A stretch of 64,000 nt of DNA. Origin: Eubacteriales bacterium (lineage in GTDB: Bacteria; Bacillota; Clostridia; Christensenellales; CAG-138). The notes below the pieces were generated by a model that saw only the letters and a list, made by a program, of their open reading frames with translations, did not search any database and had not been told where the DNA came from. Positions 36,225-45,272 of this stretch are shown piece after piece. Positions within the stretch are counted from its first letter, which is position 1. Each line of letters begins with the position of its first letter. Position numbers and translations under genes: made by a program. The stretch covers positions 1 through 64,000 of the forward strand of contig JAJFTI010000013.1 in assembly GCA_021373115.1 (NCBI GenBank), in the 5' to 3' direction.

Positions 36225-36266
36225 CTCTCTTTTTTCGGTGAACTGCTTTTTCGGGGAGCAGTTCAG
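36225..36266 (-). repeat. Solo IS3-end-like sequence
   Basis: On the minus strand it reads AACTGCTCCCCGAAAAAG, then CAGTTCACCGAAAAAAGAG. It matches the region upstream of the truncated OrfA at about 12205-12240 with roughly eight mismatches over 42 bases. GAACTGCT and AGCAGTTC also make a hairpin. No transposase gene is present, so it is an excision scar, a solo end or a MITE remnant. Confidence 0.6.
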
Positions 36267-36271
36267 TACTA

Positions 36272-36313
36272 GAAAAAGGCAAGCATTGAGCGAATCACGC
36301 CAATACTTACCTT
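36272..36313 (-). terminator. Terminator after the isomerase gene
   Basis: On the minus strand, AAGGTAAGTATTG pairs with CAATGCTTGCCTT, including two G-U pairs, and a short U run follows. It ends the ROK/kinase/isomerase transcript. Confidence 0.7.
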
Positions 36314-36339
36314 CTTTTCTTTATCAATAACGACCAGCG

Positions 36340-37773
36340 CTACCGTAGAAAGGCTTCTATTTCTTCCTTTGTCGGATCCGTGGGATCAGGCTCTAAACCG
36401 GGGATATATTTGCACGCCTCATATAGTATGGGAGAGATCTTGTCATAGATGCCGACGCAGTGATGGATATAGGGGCCATATACGATTTTATGCTCCAGCT
36501 TCGGCCAGTCCTTGAATTCGAACCATCCATATGTACCGGTTGTCTTTGGACCTGGAACGCTCGTTCCTTCCGCCATGAGCAGCTGATACCGATCACCGGA
36601 GCAATCGAATCGGGAGATGGTAACGGTTCCGTTCTCCAGCAGGAAGTTTCCGACGGAAGGCCGCCCCTCATCGAACGAGTGCCCGATGACCGGCTTAGCC
36701 GATTTGGAGGCGGTTGAACGCGGGAATACCCCGCAATGCCAGAACAACTCGGCGTTCTCGTTCGTTGGATGGCGTACCGTAACATCGGCGAGGAAGGAGG
36801 CCTTCTGCCAGCGCGTAGCCGATTGCGCCAGAACGGAGGTGATTGCGCCATGGATATCCATTTCACAGACAACCGGCAAATGTGCATTCGTCAGTTCGGC
36901 GAAGGTGAAACAGGAGGAAATGCCGGCGATTTGACGCATGGCGCCCCAGCAGCTTGACGCGATGCCGTCGATCTTTTGCGAATCCGCCCACCCCCGTATA
37001 GCGCGGTTCAGCGCTGCGGTTCGGTAGAGATACTCGGATTCGATCTTGGAATCGAAGTCTGCCTGGTACGAATCAACCAGCTCGGACAATTCACTCCTGT
37101 GATTCTGAATTGTGTCCTTGTAGAGATTCTCCAATTCCAGCATGGTGATCGGGACGACCTCAATACCGAACTGTTCGAGAAGCTGAAGCTCGTTGCACTT
37201 CACCGACCAGAAGGTTTCCGGGCGAACGCCAATCTGGCCGATTCGCATATGGCGAAACCCCTTAACCACCTGCGCTGCGGCAAGAAAGTTGCAAAAGACA
37301 CGGCTAAAGGTCGGATCCTCCAGCGTGCAGCTGGTCATATAGGAAAAAGGAACGCCAAACTGGCGCAGCACTTTTCCGGTGGCAAACAGCCCGCACTGGC
37401 TGTCTGTACAGCGGTTTCCATTTGTGTCCGGCGAGGAATCCCGTGGACCCCATATCAGAACCGGCTTGTCCAGCAGCTTCGAAACCTTGGCGATTGCATC
37501 CTCGCAACCAAAGTTCAAATGTGGGCAAAACAAAGCGTCAACGCCTTTTTCCAGAAAGACGGATGCAACCTTCTCCGCGTCGAAGCCGTTGAGCAGAATG
37601 CCTTCTTCGTTCAGGAAATCGATATTGATATAATCGACCTTCATGCTCTGCAGCTTTGCTTCAATTTGCTTTTTCCGCTGGCCTGCAACACCGCTGTTGC
37701 AGAAATACTCTCCGTCGAGATCGCGCCGCGTATAGACGACGCCTAACAGGAGCGATTGTTTCGAATGTTCCAT
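36340..37773 (-). CDS. L-fucose/L-arabinose isomerase-like protein
   Basis: A 477-residue protein of the FucI/AraA-like superfamily, which interconverts aldoses and ketoses with a divalent metal. Recognisable segments are PVLIWGPRDSSPDTNG near residue 107, the mid-domain RIGQIGVRPETFWSVKCNE, and the C-terminal EMDIHGAITSVLAQ and FWHCGVFPRS with metal-ligand Glu and His. The ATG at 37773 was chosen because GAGAGGTG lies nine bases upstream. It is the last gene of a minus-strand unit with a PfkB kinase, so aldose to ketose followed by phosphorylation is the likely order. The exact sugar is not determined. Confidence 0.8.
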   Translation of the reverse strand: MEHSKQSLLLGVVYTRRDLDGEYFCNSGVAGQRKKQIEAKLQSMKVDYINIDFLNEEGILLNGFDAEKVASVFLEKGVDALFCPHLNFGCEDAIAKVSKLLDKPVLIWGPRDSSPDTNGNRCTDSQCGLFATGKVLRQFGVPFSYMTSCTLEDPTFSRVFCNFLAAAQVVKGFRHMRIGQIGVRPETFWSVKCNELQLLEQFGIEVVPITMLELENLYKDTIQNHRSELSELVDSYQADFDSKIESEYLYRTAALNRAIRGWADSQKIDGIASSCWGAMRQIAGISSCFTFAELTNAHLPVVCEMDIHGAITSVLAQSATRWQKASFLADVTVRHPTNENAELFWHCGVFPRSTASKSAKPVIGHSFDEGRPSVGNFLLENGTVTISRFDCSGDRYQLLMAEGTSVPGPKTTGTYGWFEFKDWPKLEHKIVYGPYIHHCVGIYDKISPILYEACKYIPGLEPDPTDPTKEEIEAFLR

Positions 37774-37826
37774 GTGCAAGTTCACCTCTCCATACAATCA
37801 CGATCAATAATTGCGGTATAAAATGC

Positions 37827-37966
37827 CGTTGGGTTCGGAACATCTGCCGGATGTTCCAGGGATGCGACCTTGCCGGATATAACCGCCTGATCTTTTCGCA
37901 GTGGCTTCGAGTGCATGCCGGCACACCTAAACCGGCGTACAAACAAAAATCCGACCGAACCCAACG
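37827..37966 (-). other. Candidate structured RNA element between kinase and isomerase genes
   Basis: A perfect 12-base inverted repeat (CGTTGGGTTCGG with CCGAACCCAACG) encloses 116 bases. Inside it are two more perfect stems, GCCGG/CCGGC (37917-37936) and GGAACATC/GATGTTCC (37837-37857). The arrangement resembles a multi-branched RNA closed by one long stem. It ends 53 bases before the isomerase start in the direction of transcription. It matches no riboswitch that I recognise. Otherwise the 320-base gap holds no supported gene. Confidence 0.5.
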
Positions 37967-38093
37967 ACAAACGGGCAGGTATTGCCGGCATTCCTTTGGC
38001 TGTTTTGCCGCGCGGGGGGATATCGTATCCGCCGACAGCACGGGAATAGCCTGGGTATATTGCGGCAATAGCCTTTTTCAGAACAACTCCGCG

Positions 38094-39056
38094 CTAACGG
38101 CGAATGCTTCTTGTCATTACCGTTTTTTGGAAATCCAGTACCTGCTGGCAGCTTTCCACCGCTCCATGCGCGCCGATTTTTGTCGCGTTGATAGCGCCTG
38201 CGGCACAGCCGAACGACGCGCTGTCGCGAAGGCTATAGCCGTGCAGTACGCCATACAGGAAACCGGCGGTAAAATTATCGCCGCATCCGGTCGTATCAAG
38301 CGCGTCTATCGCATACGGGTCGAGAAAGAATTCCTCGTCGGGCGATTTCACATAGCAGCCCTCGTCTCCGAGCTTGATGACGACGTTTCGCACGCCCTCG
38401 CGCATCAGACGGCGCGCCATTGCGCGGGGATCGCTTTCCCCGGTAACGTAGCGCGCCTCCGCGAGGCTGGGCAGAAGGTAATCGACATGCGGATACAGAT
38501 CCTGAAATGCGGCTCCGCCGATATGGTAGGCATCCGCCGTCATATCCGCAAACGTTAATACCCCTTTGCGCCGCGCCTGCTGAAAAATGGCGGCGATACC
38601 CCCGCGGTCGAGCTCCTTCAGACAAAATAGGCTGCCCACGCAAACCGCACGGGTCTGATCCAGAAAATCCAGGTTCATTTCAGGCAATGATAAATCTTTC
38701 TTTCCGCTTCCGGCCCAGACCAAAAAATTCCGTTGCCCATTCGGCTGAACAATCACGACACAGAATCCGCTTCCTTTTTCCGCACTAAAAAGCGTGTAAT
38801 CCAGGTCGATTTTTTCATTTCGCAGCTTCGATTGGATGATTCGTCCTATATCATCATCCCCGATTTTCGCAACCAGAGCGGTTGAGTTTCCGAGCGCGCT
38901 GGATACTGCCGCCTGGTTTGCAGCATCTCCACCGACTGAAATGGCTATTATATCAGCGTATGATGAATCTGCACATAAAAAATTGGATGGGATGTTGCAC
39001 ATCGTAATATCCAGCGTTGCATCGCCAATGCAAACCACGTCGTACTTTTTCGCCAT
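38094..39056 (-). CDS. PfkB-family carbohydrate kinase
   Basis: A 320-residue ribokinase-fold kinase. The N-terminal KKYDVVCIGDATLDI and the mid GGDAANQAAVSSALG give the sugar-binding Asp and GG. The PfkB signature DTTGCGDNFTAGFLYG near residue 249 has the catalytic Asp in the variant GCGD. It starts at ATG 39056, with GGGGAG eight bases upstream. It lies 30 bases after the ROK regulator gene. It presumably phosphorylates the ketose from the isomerase, feeding the class II aldolase on the opposite arm. Confidence 0.88.
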   Translation of the reverse strand: MAKKYDVVCIGDATLDITMCNIPSNFLCADSSYADIIAISVGGDAANQAAVSSALGNSTALVAKIGDDDIGRIIQSKLRNEKIDLDYTLFSAEKGSGFCVVIVQPNGQRNFLVWAGSGKKDLSLPEMNLDFLDQTRAVCVGSLFCLKELDRGGIAAIFQQARRKGVLTFADMTADAYHIGGAAFQDLYPHVDYLLPSLAEARYVTGESDPRAMARRLMREGVRNVVIKLGDEGCYVKSPDEEFFLDPYAIDALDTTGCGDNFTAGFLYGVLHGYSLRDSASFGCAAGAINATKIGAHGAVESCQQVLDFQKTVMTRSIRR

Positions 39057-39086
39057 AACTATGCTCCCCAATCGATGAAATGAGGG

Positions 39087-40301
39087 TTATTGTTCGATCA
39101 GTTCCGTTTTTTGAATCAGGAAATCGTTTAGAATTTTATCCAACGCGAAGAAAGCGGCGCCAAGAGCGGGGGCGGAGGCGCTTAAATTTGAATAGATCAG
39201 GCTTGTGCTGACGCCGGGATACAAATTCTGCTGGAATGTTTCTTCCAATATAGACTGATACAGAATTTTATCATTCGCGAGATCGCCGTAGAGAAAGATT
39301 GCATCGGAATCAAAAATGGTCGCGAGCAAACCGCAGGTTTGGCCGAGCAGTCGTCCGGCGTTTTCGAAAAGACCGAGGCAGAGGGAATCCCCGCGGATTG
39401 CGTAATCGCGAATCGTTTGATAATTCAGGTTAAACGTATCCTCAATATCAACCGTTGTTTGCTGGCCGTTGTTGATGGCCTGCATGAAACGGCTGATGAT
39501 ACCGGCCTTGGTCGCGTAGGCTTCCAGACAGCCGCGCCTGCCGCAGCTGCAATGCTCGCCGCCCGGAACAACGGTGATGTGACCGATTTCACCGCAGCGT
39601 CCGTTGGAACTGGAGTATATTTTGGAGTCGATCATCATGGACATTCCAAGCGCATAATTCATGTTCAGCAGAATGACATTTCGAAACGATTCGTTGAGCG
39701 CGCCAAAGTACTTTTCCGCAATGAGGACGCAATCCGGATCGTGAAACATAAAGGTTTTAATATGAAAATGATCTTCGACCGCCTGCTTGATGTGCAAATT
39801 GCGCCAGGTAGGTACAAACGTCAGGTAAAGCGCGACGCCCTTTTCCTCGTCGATATTGCCCTGCGTGCTGATGCTGATTGCCAGTATGTTTTTTACGCCA
39901 ATATACTCGGAAATCGTACTTTCAAGCGTATGGATGAGCAGGTCGATAACGTTGCTGGGGTCGATGACGACAGCGACACGCGATTTCAGGATACAGCCTT
40001 TCAGGTCAAGAACCATGACGCGAATGGCTTCGAAATTCAGATCCACTCCGACGATAAAATTATCTTTCTGGTTGATATCGAGGGTCAAAGGCGTTTTTCC
40101 TACGTTGCCGCTCGCATTCAGGTTCTGCGTCAGGATATCCGCCTGAAGGAGCGCGGCTGTATATTGGGAAACAGCCCCCCAGCTCAAGTCCGTATAAGCC
40201 TGAATCTGCTTTCGCTCGATCGGGCCTTTCCGCTGGATGGTGCGGAATACCTTGCTGAGATTATTTGTTTTTATTTCCTCTTGATGCGTTGTTTGTTTCA
40301 T
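39087..40301 (-). CDS. ROK-family transcriptional regulator
   Basis: A 404-residue NagC/XylR-type protein. An N-terminal winged helix (LSWGAVSQYTAALLQADIL near residue 39) is followed by a ROK sugar-sensing domain. The ROK zinc motif is intact (GEHCSCGRRGCLEAYAT near 251) and EIGHITVV precedes it. The phosphate-binding loop reads VGVDLNFEAIRVMV, lacking the DxGxT of active kinases, so it is a sensor rather than an enzyme. It is divergent from a sugar importer, and the promoter there has a fitting palindrome (40493-40510). Confidence 0.88.
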   Translation of the reverse strand: MKQTTHQEEIKTNNLSKVFRTIQRKGPIERKQIQAYTDLSWGAVSQYTAALLQADILTQNLNASGNVGKTPLTLDINQKDNFIVGVDLNFEAIRVMVLDLKGCILKSRVAVVIDPSNVIDLLIHTLESTISEYIGVKNILAISISTQGNIDEEKGVALYLTFVPTWRNLHIKQAVEDHFHIKTFMFHDPDCVLIAEKYFGALNESFRNVILLNMNYALGMSMMIDSKIYSSSNGRCGEIGHITVVPGGEHCSCGRRGCLEAYATKAGIISRFMQAINNGQQTTVDIEDTFNLNYQTIRDYAIRGDSLCLGLFENAGRLLGQTCGLLATIFDSDAIFLYGDLANDKILYQSILEETFQQNLYPGVSTSLIYSNLSASAPALGAAFFALDKILNDFLIQKTELIEQ

Positions 40302-40333
40302 AACGATACGAACCGTCCCTTTTGGATAAACCG

Positions 40334-40362
40334 ATTATATTATGTTGTGATAAAATTAGCAA
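40334..40362 (-). promoter_or_regulatory. Promoter for the ROK/kinase/isomerase unit
   Basis: Minus-strand TTGCTA (40362-40357), a 17-base spacer and a perfect TATAAT (40339-40334). Confidence 0.65.
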
Positions 40363-40474
40363 GAAGTTTTTTCAGCGTTTTTTTCGAATAATTTCGTCGA
40401 TGCAAGGGCGAATTTTCAAAAAATACGAAAATATCCTATATAAATGGAGCAAAAAAAGCGGAGAAAAATTCATA

Positions 40475-40503
40475 TTGACATTACCGAAACGCTGTGCTAA
40501 ATT
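40475..40503 (+). promoter_or_regulatory. Promoter for the ROK-linked importer
   Basis: TTGACA at 40475-40480, a 17-base spacer and TAAATT at 40498-40503. The palindrome at 40493-40510 overlaps the -10 box. A leader of about 155 bases precedes the first gene. Confidence 0.75.
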
Positions 40504-40510
40504 AAGCACA
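40493..40510. promoter_or_regulatory. Probable ROK repressor operator
   Basis: TGTGCT and AGCACA flank a six-base AT-rich centre, giving an 18-base palindrome with one mismatched pair. It covers the -10 box and the start of transcription, as expected for a repressor site. Assignment to the adjacent ROK protein is inferred. Confidence 0.65.
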
Positions 40511-40667
40511 TCGAATTACATCAACTAATGACGTAATGCGATTCACAAATCTAAACTGCCGGGTTAGAATTGAGTCAAAACACACCTGATCAGAAAAGGG
40601 TCCGTCCATTCGGTATCAAATTCCCCAAAATGAAAAGAAGCATGAAAAGTTGCAAGGAGGAAAACAA

Positions 40668-41762
40668 ATGAAAAAGCTCTTGGTGTTCTGTCTCGTTGTA
40701 TGCACGGTAGTTCTCTCGTTTGCCGGATGCTCTCAGGCACCCGCGGCAACAACAGCCCCGGATGCTGCCGCAGCGGCGGAGGAAGCCACGCAGGCGCCTG
40801 CTGCAGTGGAGGAAGCGCCGCAGGTTGGCACGATTGGCGTTGCGTTCCGTCGGTTCGACGATACGCATATCACGAATATCCGAAACTCCATGACGGACGA
40901 GGCAGCAGTACTTGGTGCGACAATGGATGCTGTCGATTGCCAGTCTTCGCAGACGGTCGAGAATGACAAGATCGATATGTTCATTACGAAGGGCTACACC
41001 GCAATTGGCTTGATTCTTCAGGAAAACAGCAGCGGCAGCACAATCATTGAAAAAGCAAAAGCGGCCGGAAATCTGCCGCTGGTATTCTTCAATCAGGAGC
41101 CTTTCGCCGAGGATCTGAAAGCATACGACAACGCGTATTATGTTGGAGCGATTGCTTCCGAGTCCGGCAAAATGCAGGGAACCATCATGGCGGACTACTG
41201 GGAAGCGAACATGGAAACCATGGATAAGAACAAGGACGGCATTCTCCAGTATGCCATGATCACCGGCGACCTCGGCACGGTGGACGCGGTGCAGCGCACG
41301 GAGTTCTCCGTGAAAGAACTTGAAGCACGTGGAATCAAAGTTGAGTGCGTCGCGCAGGATACCGCCATGTGGGATCGCGTAAAGGGCCAGGAGAAAATGC
41401 AGGCGTTCATCTCCGCCTATGGCGATAAGATTGAAGGCGTGTTTGCGAACAACGACGACATGGCGCTGGGCGCGATTGAAGCGCTGAAGGCCGCCGGGTA
41501 CTTTACGGACGGTAAGTTCATGCCGGTGATCGGCGTGGATGCGACGGATGCCGGTAAAGCGGCTATCGCGGACGGAACGATGCTGGGTACCGTTCTGAAC
41601 GACGCCAAGACGCAGGGCAAAGCAGCGATGGATCTGCTGTATTTATTGGCTAAGGGCGAGAAGCCGGACGCGAATAACTACGCCTACACCATTACGGATG
41701 GCAAGTATATCTGGATTCCGTACGTACCGGTCAGCAAGGACAACCTCGCGGATTTCAACTGA
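40668..41762 (+). CDS. Sugar ABC transporter solute-binding lipoprotein
   Basis: A 364-residue type I periplasmic-binding protein of the galactose/ribose group. The signal peptide ends in lipobox LSFAGC; an Ala/Glu/Pro-rich linker runs to about residue 50, and the sugar-binding domain begins at TIGVAFRRFDDTHITN. The late segments GVFANNDDMALGAIEALKAAG and PVIGVDATDAGKAAIADG match glucose/galactose-binding MglB. AAGGAGG precedes the ATG. It is the first gene of the ROK-controlled plus-strand arm. Confidence 0.9.
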   Translation: MKKLLVFCLVVCTVVLSFAGCSQAPAATTAPDAAAAAEEATQAPAAVEEAPQVGTIGVAFRRFDDTHITNIRNSMTDEAAVLGATMDAVDCQSSQTVENDKIDMFITKGYTAIGLILQENSSGSTIIEKAKAAGNLPLVFFNQEPFAEDLKAYDNAYYVGAIASESGKMQGTIMADYWEANMETMDKNKDGILQYAMITGDLGTVDAVQRTEFSVKELEARGIKVECVAQDTAMWDRVKGQEKMQAFISAYGDKIEGVFANNDDMALGAIEALKAAGYFTDGKFMPVIGVDATDAGKAAIADGTMLGTVLNDAKTQGKAAMDLLYLLAKGEKPDANNYAYTITDGKYIWIPYVPVSKDNLADFN

Positions 41763-41776
41763 TCATTTTCGCCGGC

Positions 41777-41808
41777 AGGGAGGAGCGGCATTCGAGCCGC
41801 TCCTCCTC
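41777..41808 (+). other. Strong hairpin after the solute-binding gene
   Basis: GGAGGAGCGGC pairs with GCCGCTCCTCC around ATTCGA. It lies 15 bases after the stop and 28 bases before the ATP-binding gene, with no T run. It is the same arrangement as at 21572-21608 and 54667-54709. Confidence 0.75.
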
Positions 41809-41835
41809 CTACAAAACGACCAAGAGGTGATACCA

Positions 41836-43383
41836 TTGCCAACGCAGGATTATATTCTTGAAATGCATCATATCTCAAAGAGTTTTCCAGGCGTAAAAGC
41901 GCTGGACGGCGTCACACTCCGGGTGAGGCCGGGCACCGTCCACGCACTGATGGGTGAAAACGGAGCCGGAAAATCTACTTTGATGAAATGTCTGTTCGGC
42001 ATCTACTCCTTGGATGAAGGAGAGGTCATTTTCGACGGAAAAAAGGTCTGCTTTTCGAGCGTGCGAGACGCGATTCAAAGCGGGATTTCCATGATTCATC
42101 AGGAGCTGTATCCGCAGATTTACCTGAGCGTGATGGAAAACATCTGGGTGGGGCGGCTTCCGGTGAAGTACGGGGTCGTGGATTACAAGAAAATGTATGC
42201 CGATACGGCGGCGCTGCTTCGGGAGCTGGAGATTAACATCGACCCGAAAACGGTGGTCGGCAGCCTGTCCGTTTCGCAGATGCAGTGCGTCGAGATCGCA
42301 AGAGCCGTATCGTTTCACTCAAAAGTGATCATTATGGATGAGCCGACTTCCTCCTTAACCGGAAACGAAGTGGAACATTTATTTCATATAATCAGCAAAC
42401 TTCGCAGCCAGGGGATTGCCTTTATCTATATCTCCCATCGAATCGACGAGATTCTTCGCATTGCGGACAACGTCAGCATTATGCGGGATGGATTCCTTGT
42501 TGGCGAATGGAACGCAAAAGAGATTACGAATGATTTCATCATATCCAGCATGGTTGGAAGAAAAATGGATCAGTTGTTTCCTAAACGGAACAACCATCCG
42601 GGCGAGGTCGTTCTGGAGCTGGAACATTTCACTTCGCCCGTTTCGAATTGTTTTCGGGACATCTCGCTGACCTTGCGCAAAGGGGAGATCCTTGGAATCG
42701 GAGGTTTGGTCGGCGCGCAGAGGACGGAGCTGATTGAGGCGATCTTCGGCATTCGAAAATCCACTGGCACCATCCGGATCAACGGCAGGGAAGTCCACAT
42801 TCCCAGCCCGATTCAGGCAAAGAGGCACAGGATGGCGCTCCTGACCGAAGACCGGCGCAGAAGCGGTATTTTCGGTTTGCTAAGCGTTTCGGAAAACATG
42901 GCGATTGCAAACTACAAAAGCTATATCGGGCTGCTGGGTGCGCTGAATTATAAACATATCCAGTCTGACGCACAGCAAGGCGTAAAGAAACTGAAGATTA
43001 AAACCCCTTCCCTGAAGACGATGATTAAGAACCTGTCGGGTGGAAACCAGCAGAAAGTGCTGTTTGCCAGATGGCTTCTGACCGAGCCGGAAATCCTGCT
43101 GCTGGACGAACCGACGCGCGGGATCGACGTGGGCGCGAAATACGAGATTTACTGCATTATCGCGGAGCTTGCGGAGCAGGGGAAGAGCATCATCATGATC
43201 ACGAGCGAAATGACCGAGCTGATCGGCATGGCGGATCGGGTGGTTGTCATGTGCGAAGGAAGACTTACGGGCGAACTGACAAACGAGCATATTAATGAAA
43301 CGGAAATCATGCGGCTATCCTCCGATTTCAGTTCAAAACTTGAGAATGTATGCGGGCGTGATATCCCGGAAGTGGAGAAATAA
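41836..43383 (+). CDS. Sugar ABC transporter ATP-binding protein
   Basis: A 515-residue MglA/RbsA-type protein with two nucleotide-binding domains. The first has Walker A GENGAGKST and Walker B VIIMDEPTSSL; the second has GGLVGAQRTE, LSGGNQQKVLFARWL and LLLDEPTRGID. It starts at TTG 41836, with AAGAGGTG eight bases upstream; the longer frame would run through the hairpin and the previous gene. One base separates it from the permease gene. Confidence 0.92.
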   Translation: MPTQDYILEMHHISKSFPGVKALDGVTLRVRPGTVHALMGENGAGKSTLMKCLFGIYSLDEGEVIFDGKKVCFSSVRDAIQSGISMIHQELYPQIYLSVMENIWVGRLPVKYGVVDYKKMYADTAALLRELEINIDPKTVVGSLSVSQMQCVEIARAVSFHSKVIIMDEPTSSLTGNEVEHLFHIISKLRSQGIAFIYISHRIDEILRIADNVSIMRDGFLVGEWNAKEITNDFIISSMVGRKMDQLFPKRNNHPGEVVLELEHFTSPVSNCFRDISLTLRKGEILGIGGLVGAQRTELIEAIFGIRKSTGTIRINGREVHIPSPIQAKRHRMALLTEDRRRSGIFGLLSVSENMAIANYKSYIGLLGALNYKHIQSDAQQGVKKLKIKTPSLKTMIKNLSGGNQQKVLFARWLLTEPEILLLDEPTRGIDVGAKYEIYCIIAELAEQGKSIIMITSEMTELIGMADRVVVMCEGRLTGELTNEHINETEIMRLSSDFSSKLENVCGRDIPEVEK

Positions 43384-43384
43384 A

Positions 43385-44386
43385 GTGAAGAGCAAGATCA
43401 ATCATATCAGCAGTCTAGTCACACAGAATGTTATGTTCGTTGTGCTGATTGTCCTTGTAGTCGTCATCGCGGTTCTGCAGCCGACCTTTCTGTCGCTGCG
43501 CGTGCTCAACGATCTGCTTTTGCAGAACTCCACAAGGTTGATCATTGCATGCGGAATGTCGTTTATCCTGATTGGCGGCGGCGTTGATCTAGGCGCTGGG
43601 AGAGCGGTTGGAATTTCCGCGGTCATTGTGGCTTCGATGTCGCAGTCGATTCTGTATCCCCGCTTGTTTTATCCGAATCTTCCCGAACTGCCGATCATCG
43701 TTCCGATTCTGATCGCTGTGCTGGCATGTACGGTAATTGGCGTAATCAACGGCATATTAATCTCCAAGCTGAACATTCCACCGTTTATCGCAACGCTTGG
43801 CACACAGGTCGCGGTCTACGGGCTGAATTCGCTCTATTTCGATATGCCGCCGAACACGTCGCAGCCAATCGGCGGAATCCGCGATGATCTGACCTTTTTG
43901 GGATCCGGCCACCTTGGCTTTGTGCCGGTAGTCATTCTGATTGCGATTCTTGTTATTGCAGTCTGCTGGTTTATCCTGAAAATGACGCGCTTCGGCAGGA
44001 ATATTTATGCGATTGGCGGCAATAAGGAAGCAGCGGTCGTATCCGGCATCGACGTGCAAAAAACGACGATCGCCATTTATGCAATTGGTTCCGCTTTATT
44101 CGGCCTCGCGGGGGTGCTGGAGTGCGCGCGTTCGGGCGGCGCAACCAATAATTACGGGAATATGTATGAATTCGACGCGATTGCAGCGTGCGTTGTCGGC
44201 GGCGTTTCGAATACGGGCGGCGTTGGGAAAATCCCAGGCATGATCGCGGGCGTGTTTATTTTCGGAATTATTAACTACGGACTGACCTTTGTCGGCGTAA
44301 GCCCATACTGGCAGCTGGTTGTCAAGGGAATTATCATTGTAACAGCCGTTGGGCTTGATGTTCGAAAGTACAAAAAAGAGAAATAA
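43385..44386 (+). CDS. Sugar ABC transporter permease
   Basis: A 333-residue MglC/RbsC-type membrane protein with about ten hydrophobic segments. It has LIGGGVDLGAGRAVGISAVI near residue 61 and GGVSNTGGVGKIPGMIAGV near 277. The GTG start at 43385 follows GTGGAG and comes directly after the previous stop. Only one permease gene is present here, so it should act as a homodimer, unlike the two-permease importer at 21-25 kb. Confidence 0.9.
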   Translation: MKSKINHISSLVTQNVMFVVLIVLVVVIAVLQPTFLSLRVLNDLLLQNSTRLIIACGMSFILIGGGVDLGAGRAVGISAVIVASMSQSILYPRLFYPNLPELPIIVPILIAVLACTVIGVINGILISKLNIPPFIATLGTQVAVYGLNSLYFDMPPNTSQPIGGIRDDLTFLGSGHLGFVPVVILIAILVIAVCWFILKMTRFGRNIYAIGGNKEAAVVSGIDVQKTTIAIYAIGSALFGLAGVLECARSGGATNNYGNMYEFDAIAACVVGGVSNTGGVGKIPGMIAGVFIFGIINYGLTFVGVSPYWQLVVKGIIIVTAVGLDVRKYKKEK

Positions 44387-44407
44387 AGTTAGGCAGGAAA
44401 GATCAAC

Positions 44408-45256
44408 ATGGAAAACACTCTACACAAATTACTCGTTGCGGCCGATCGCGGCGGCTATGCAATCCCGTCCTTCAACTACTCCGATATTTGGGATTTTCTG
44501 GCGATTATCCAGGCAGCGGAGGAAGAAAACGCTCCGATTATGATTGCGTCGAATCCGCTGGTGGTTTCGGCGATATCGGTGGAAGTTTGCGGCGCCATCG
44601 GGCGCGCGGCGATGGCAAAAGCGAAAACGCCGCTGTTCCATCATCTGGATCATTCGATTTCGGTGGATATGTGCAAGGCGGCGATTGAAAACGGCTATCC
44701 TTCCGTCATGATTGACGTCTCTAAATACGAATTGGAAGAGAATATTCGAAACACCAAACAGGTTGTCGAGTTTGCCCATGCCCGGAATGCCCACGTGGAG
44801 GGCGAAATCGGAAAGATTATGGGCAACGGCATCGAAGGCAAATTCAAGGGCGGGGATTATCTCGTCAATGTGGACGAAGCGGTGGAACTCGTCCGGCAAA
44901 CCGGCGTGGATTCGCTTGCGGTAGGCATTGGCACCGCGCACGGATTCTATTCCGGAAAACCGCAGATCAACTTTGAGCGTCTTTCGGAGGTAAACCGGGC
45001 GGTCGATGTGCCGCTGGTTCTTCACGGCGGAACGGGGATCCCCGAGGAGGACATCCACCGGGCGATTCGCGAAGGCATTAACAAGGTAAACGTAGGAACC
45101 ATCATTCACTGCACCTATATGAACAACATGCGGGAAGAGCTGATCCGCGTTGGAGAAAACCCCTATACGCTGGATGTTGTAAAGCCGGTGATGGAACAAA
45201 TCAAGCAGGTCGTCAAGGGCTGGATTCGGGTCTGCATGGCGAACAACAAGGCTTGA
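44408..45256 (+). CDS. Class II fructose-bisphosphate aldolase-family protein
   Basis: A 282-residue zinc aldolase. Landmarks are FNYSDIWDF near residue 22, the metal-binding LFHHLDHSISV near 78, AHVEGEIGKIMGNG near 133, VGIGTAHGFYSGKP near 172 and VLHGGTGIPEE near 204. The NVGT phosphate-binding segment near 226 (VNVGTIIHC) is kept. With the isomerase and PfkB kinase of the opposite arm it completes a route from imported sugar to triose-level products. Fructose, tagatose or a deoxy-sugar phosphate are all possible substrates. Confidence 0.88.
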   Translation: MENTLHKLLVAADRGGYAIPSFNYSDIWDFLAIIQAAEEENAPIMIASNPLVVSAISVEVCGAIGRAAMAKAKTPLFHHLDHSISVDMCKAAIENGYPSVMIDVSKYELEENIRNTKQVVEFAHARNAHVEGEIGKIMGNGIEGKFKGGDYLVNVDEAVELVRQTGVDSLAVGIGTAHGFYSGKPQINFERLSEVNRAVDVPLVLHGGTGIPEEDIHRAIREGINKVNVGTIIHCTYMNNMREELIRVGENPYTLDVVKPVMEQIKQVVKGWIRVCMANNKA

Positions 45257-45272
45257 CAGGGAGGCTTGAATT

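Noticed and set aside
37785..38093. About 100 codons open in the same frame after the TAG stop of the PfkB kinase gene
   Set aside because: Readthrough or a second protein was considered. There is no start with a ribosome-binding site, no recognisable family, and the region is better explained by its long paired stems.
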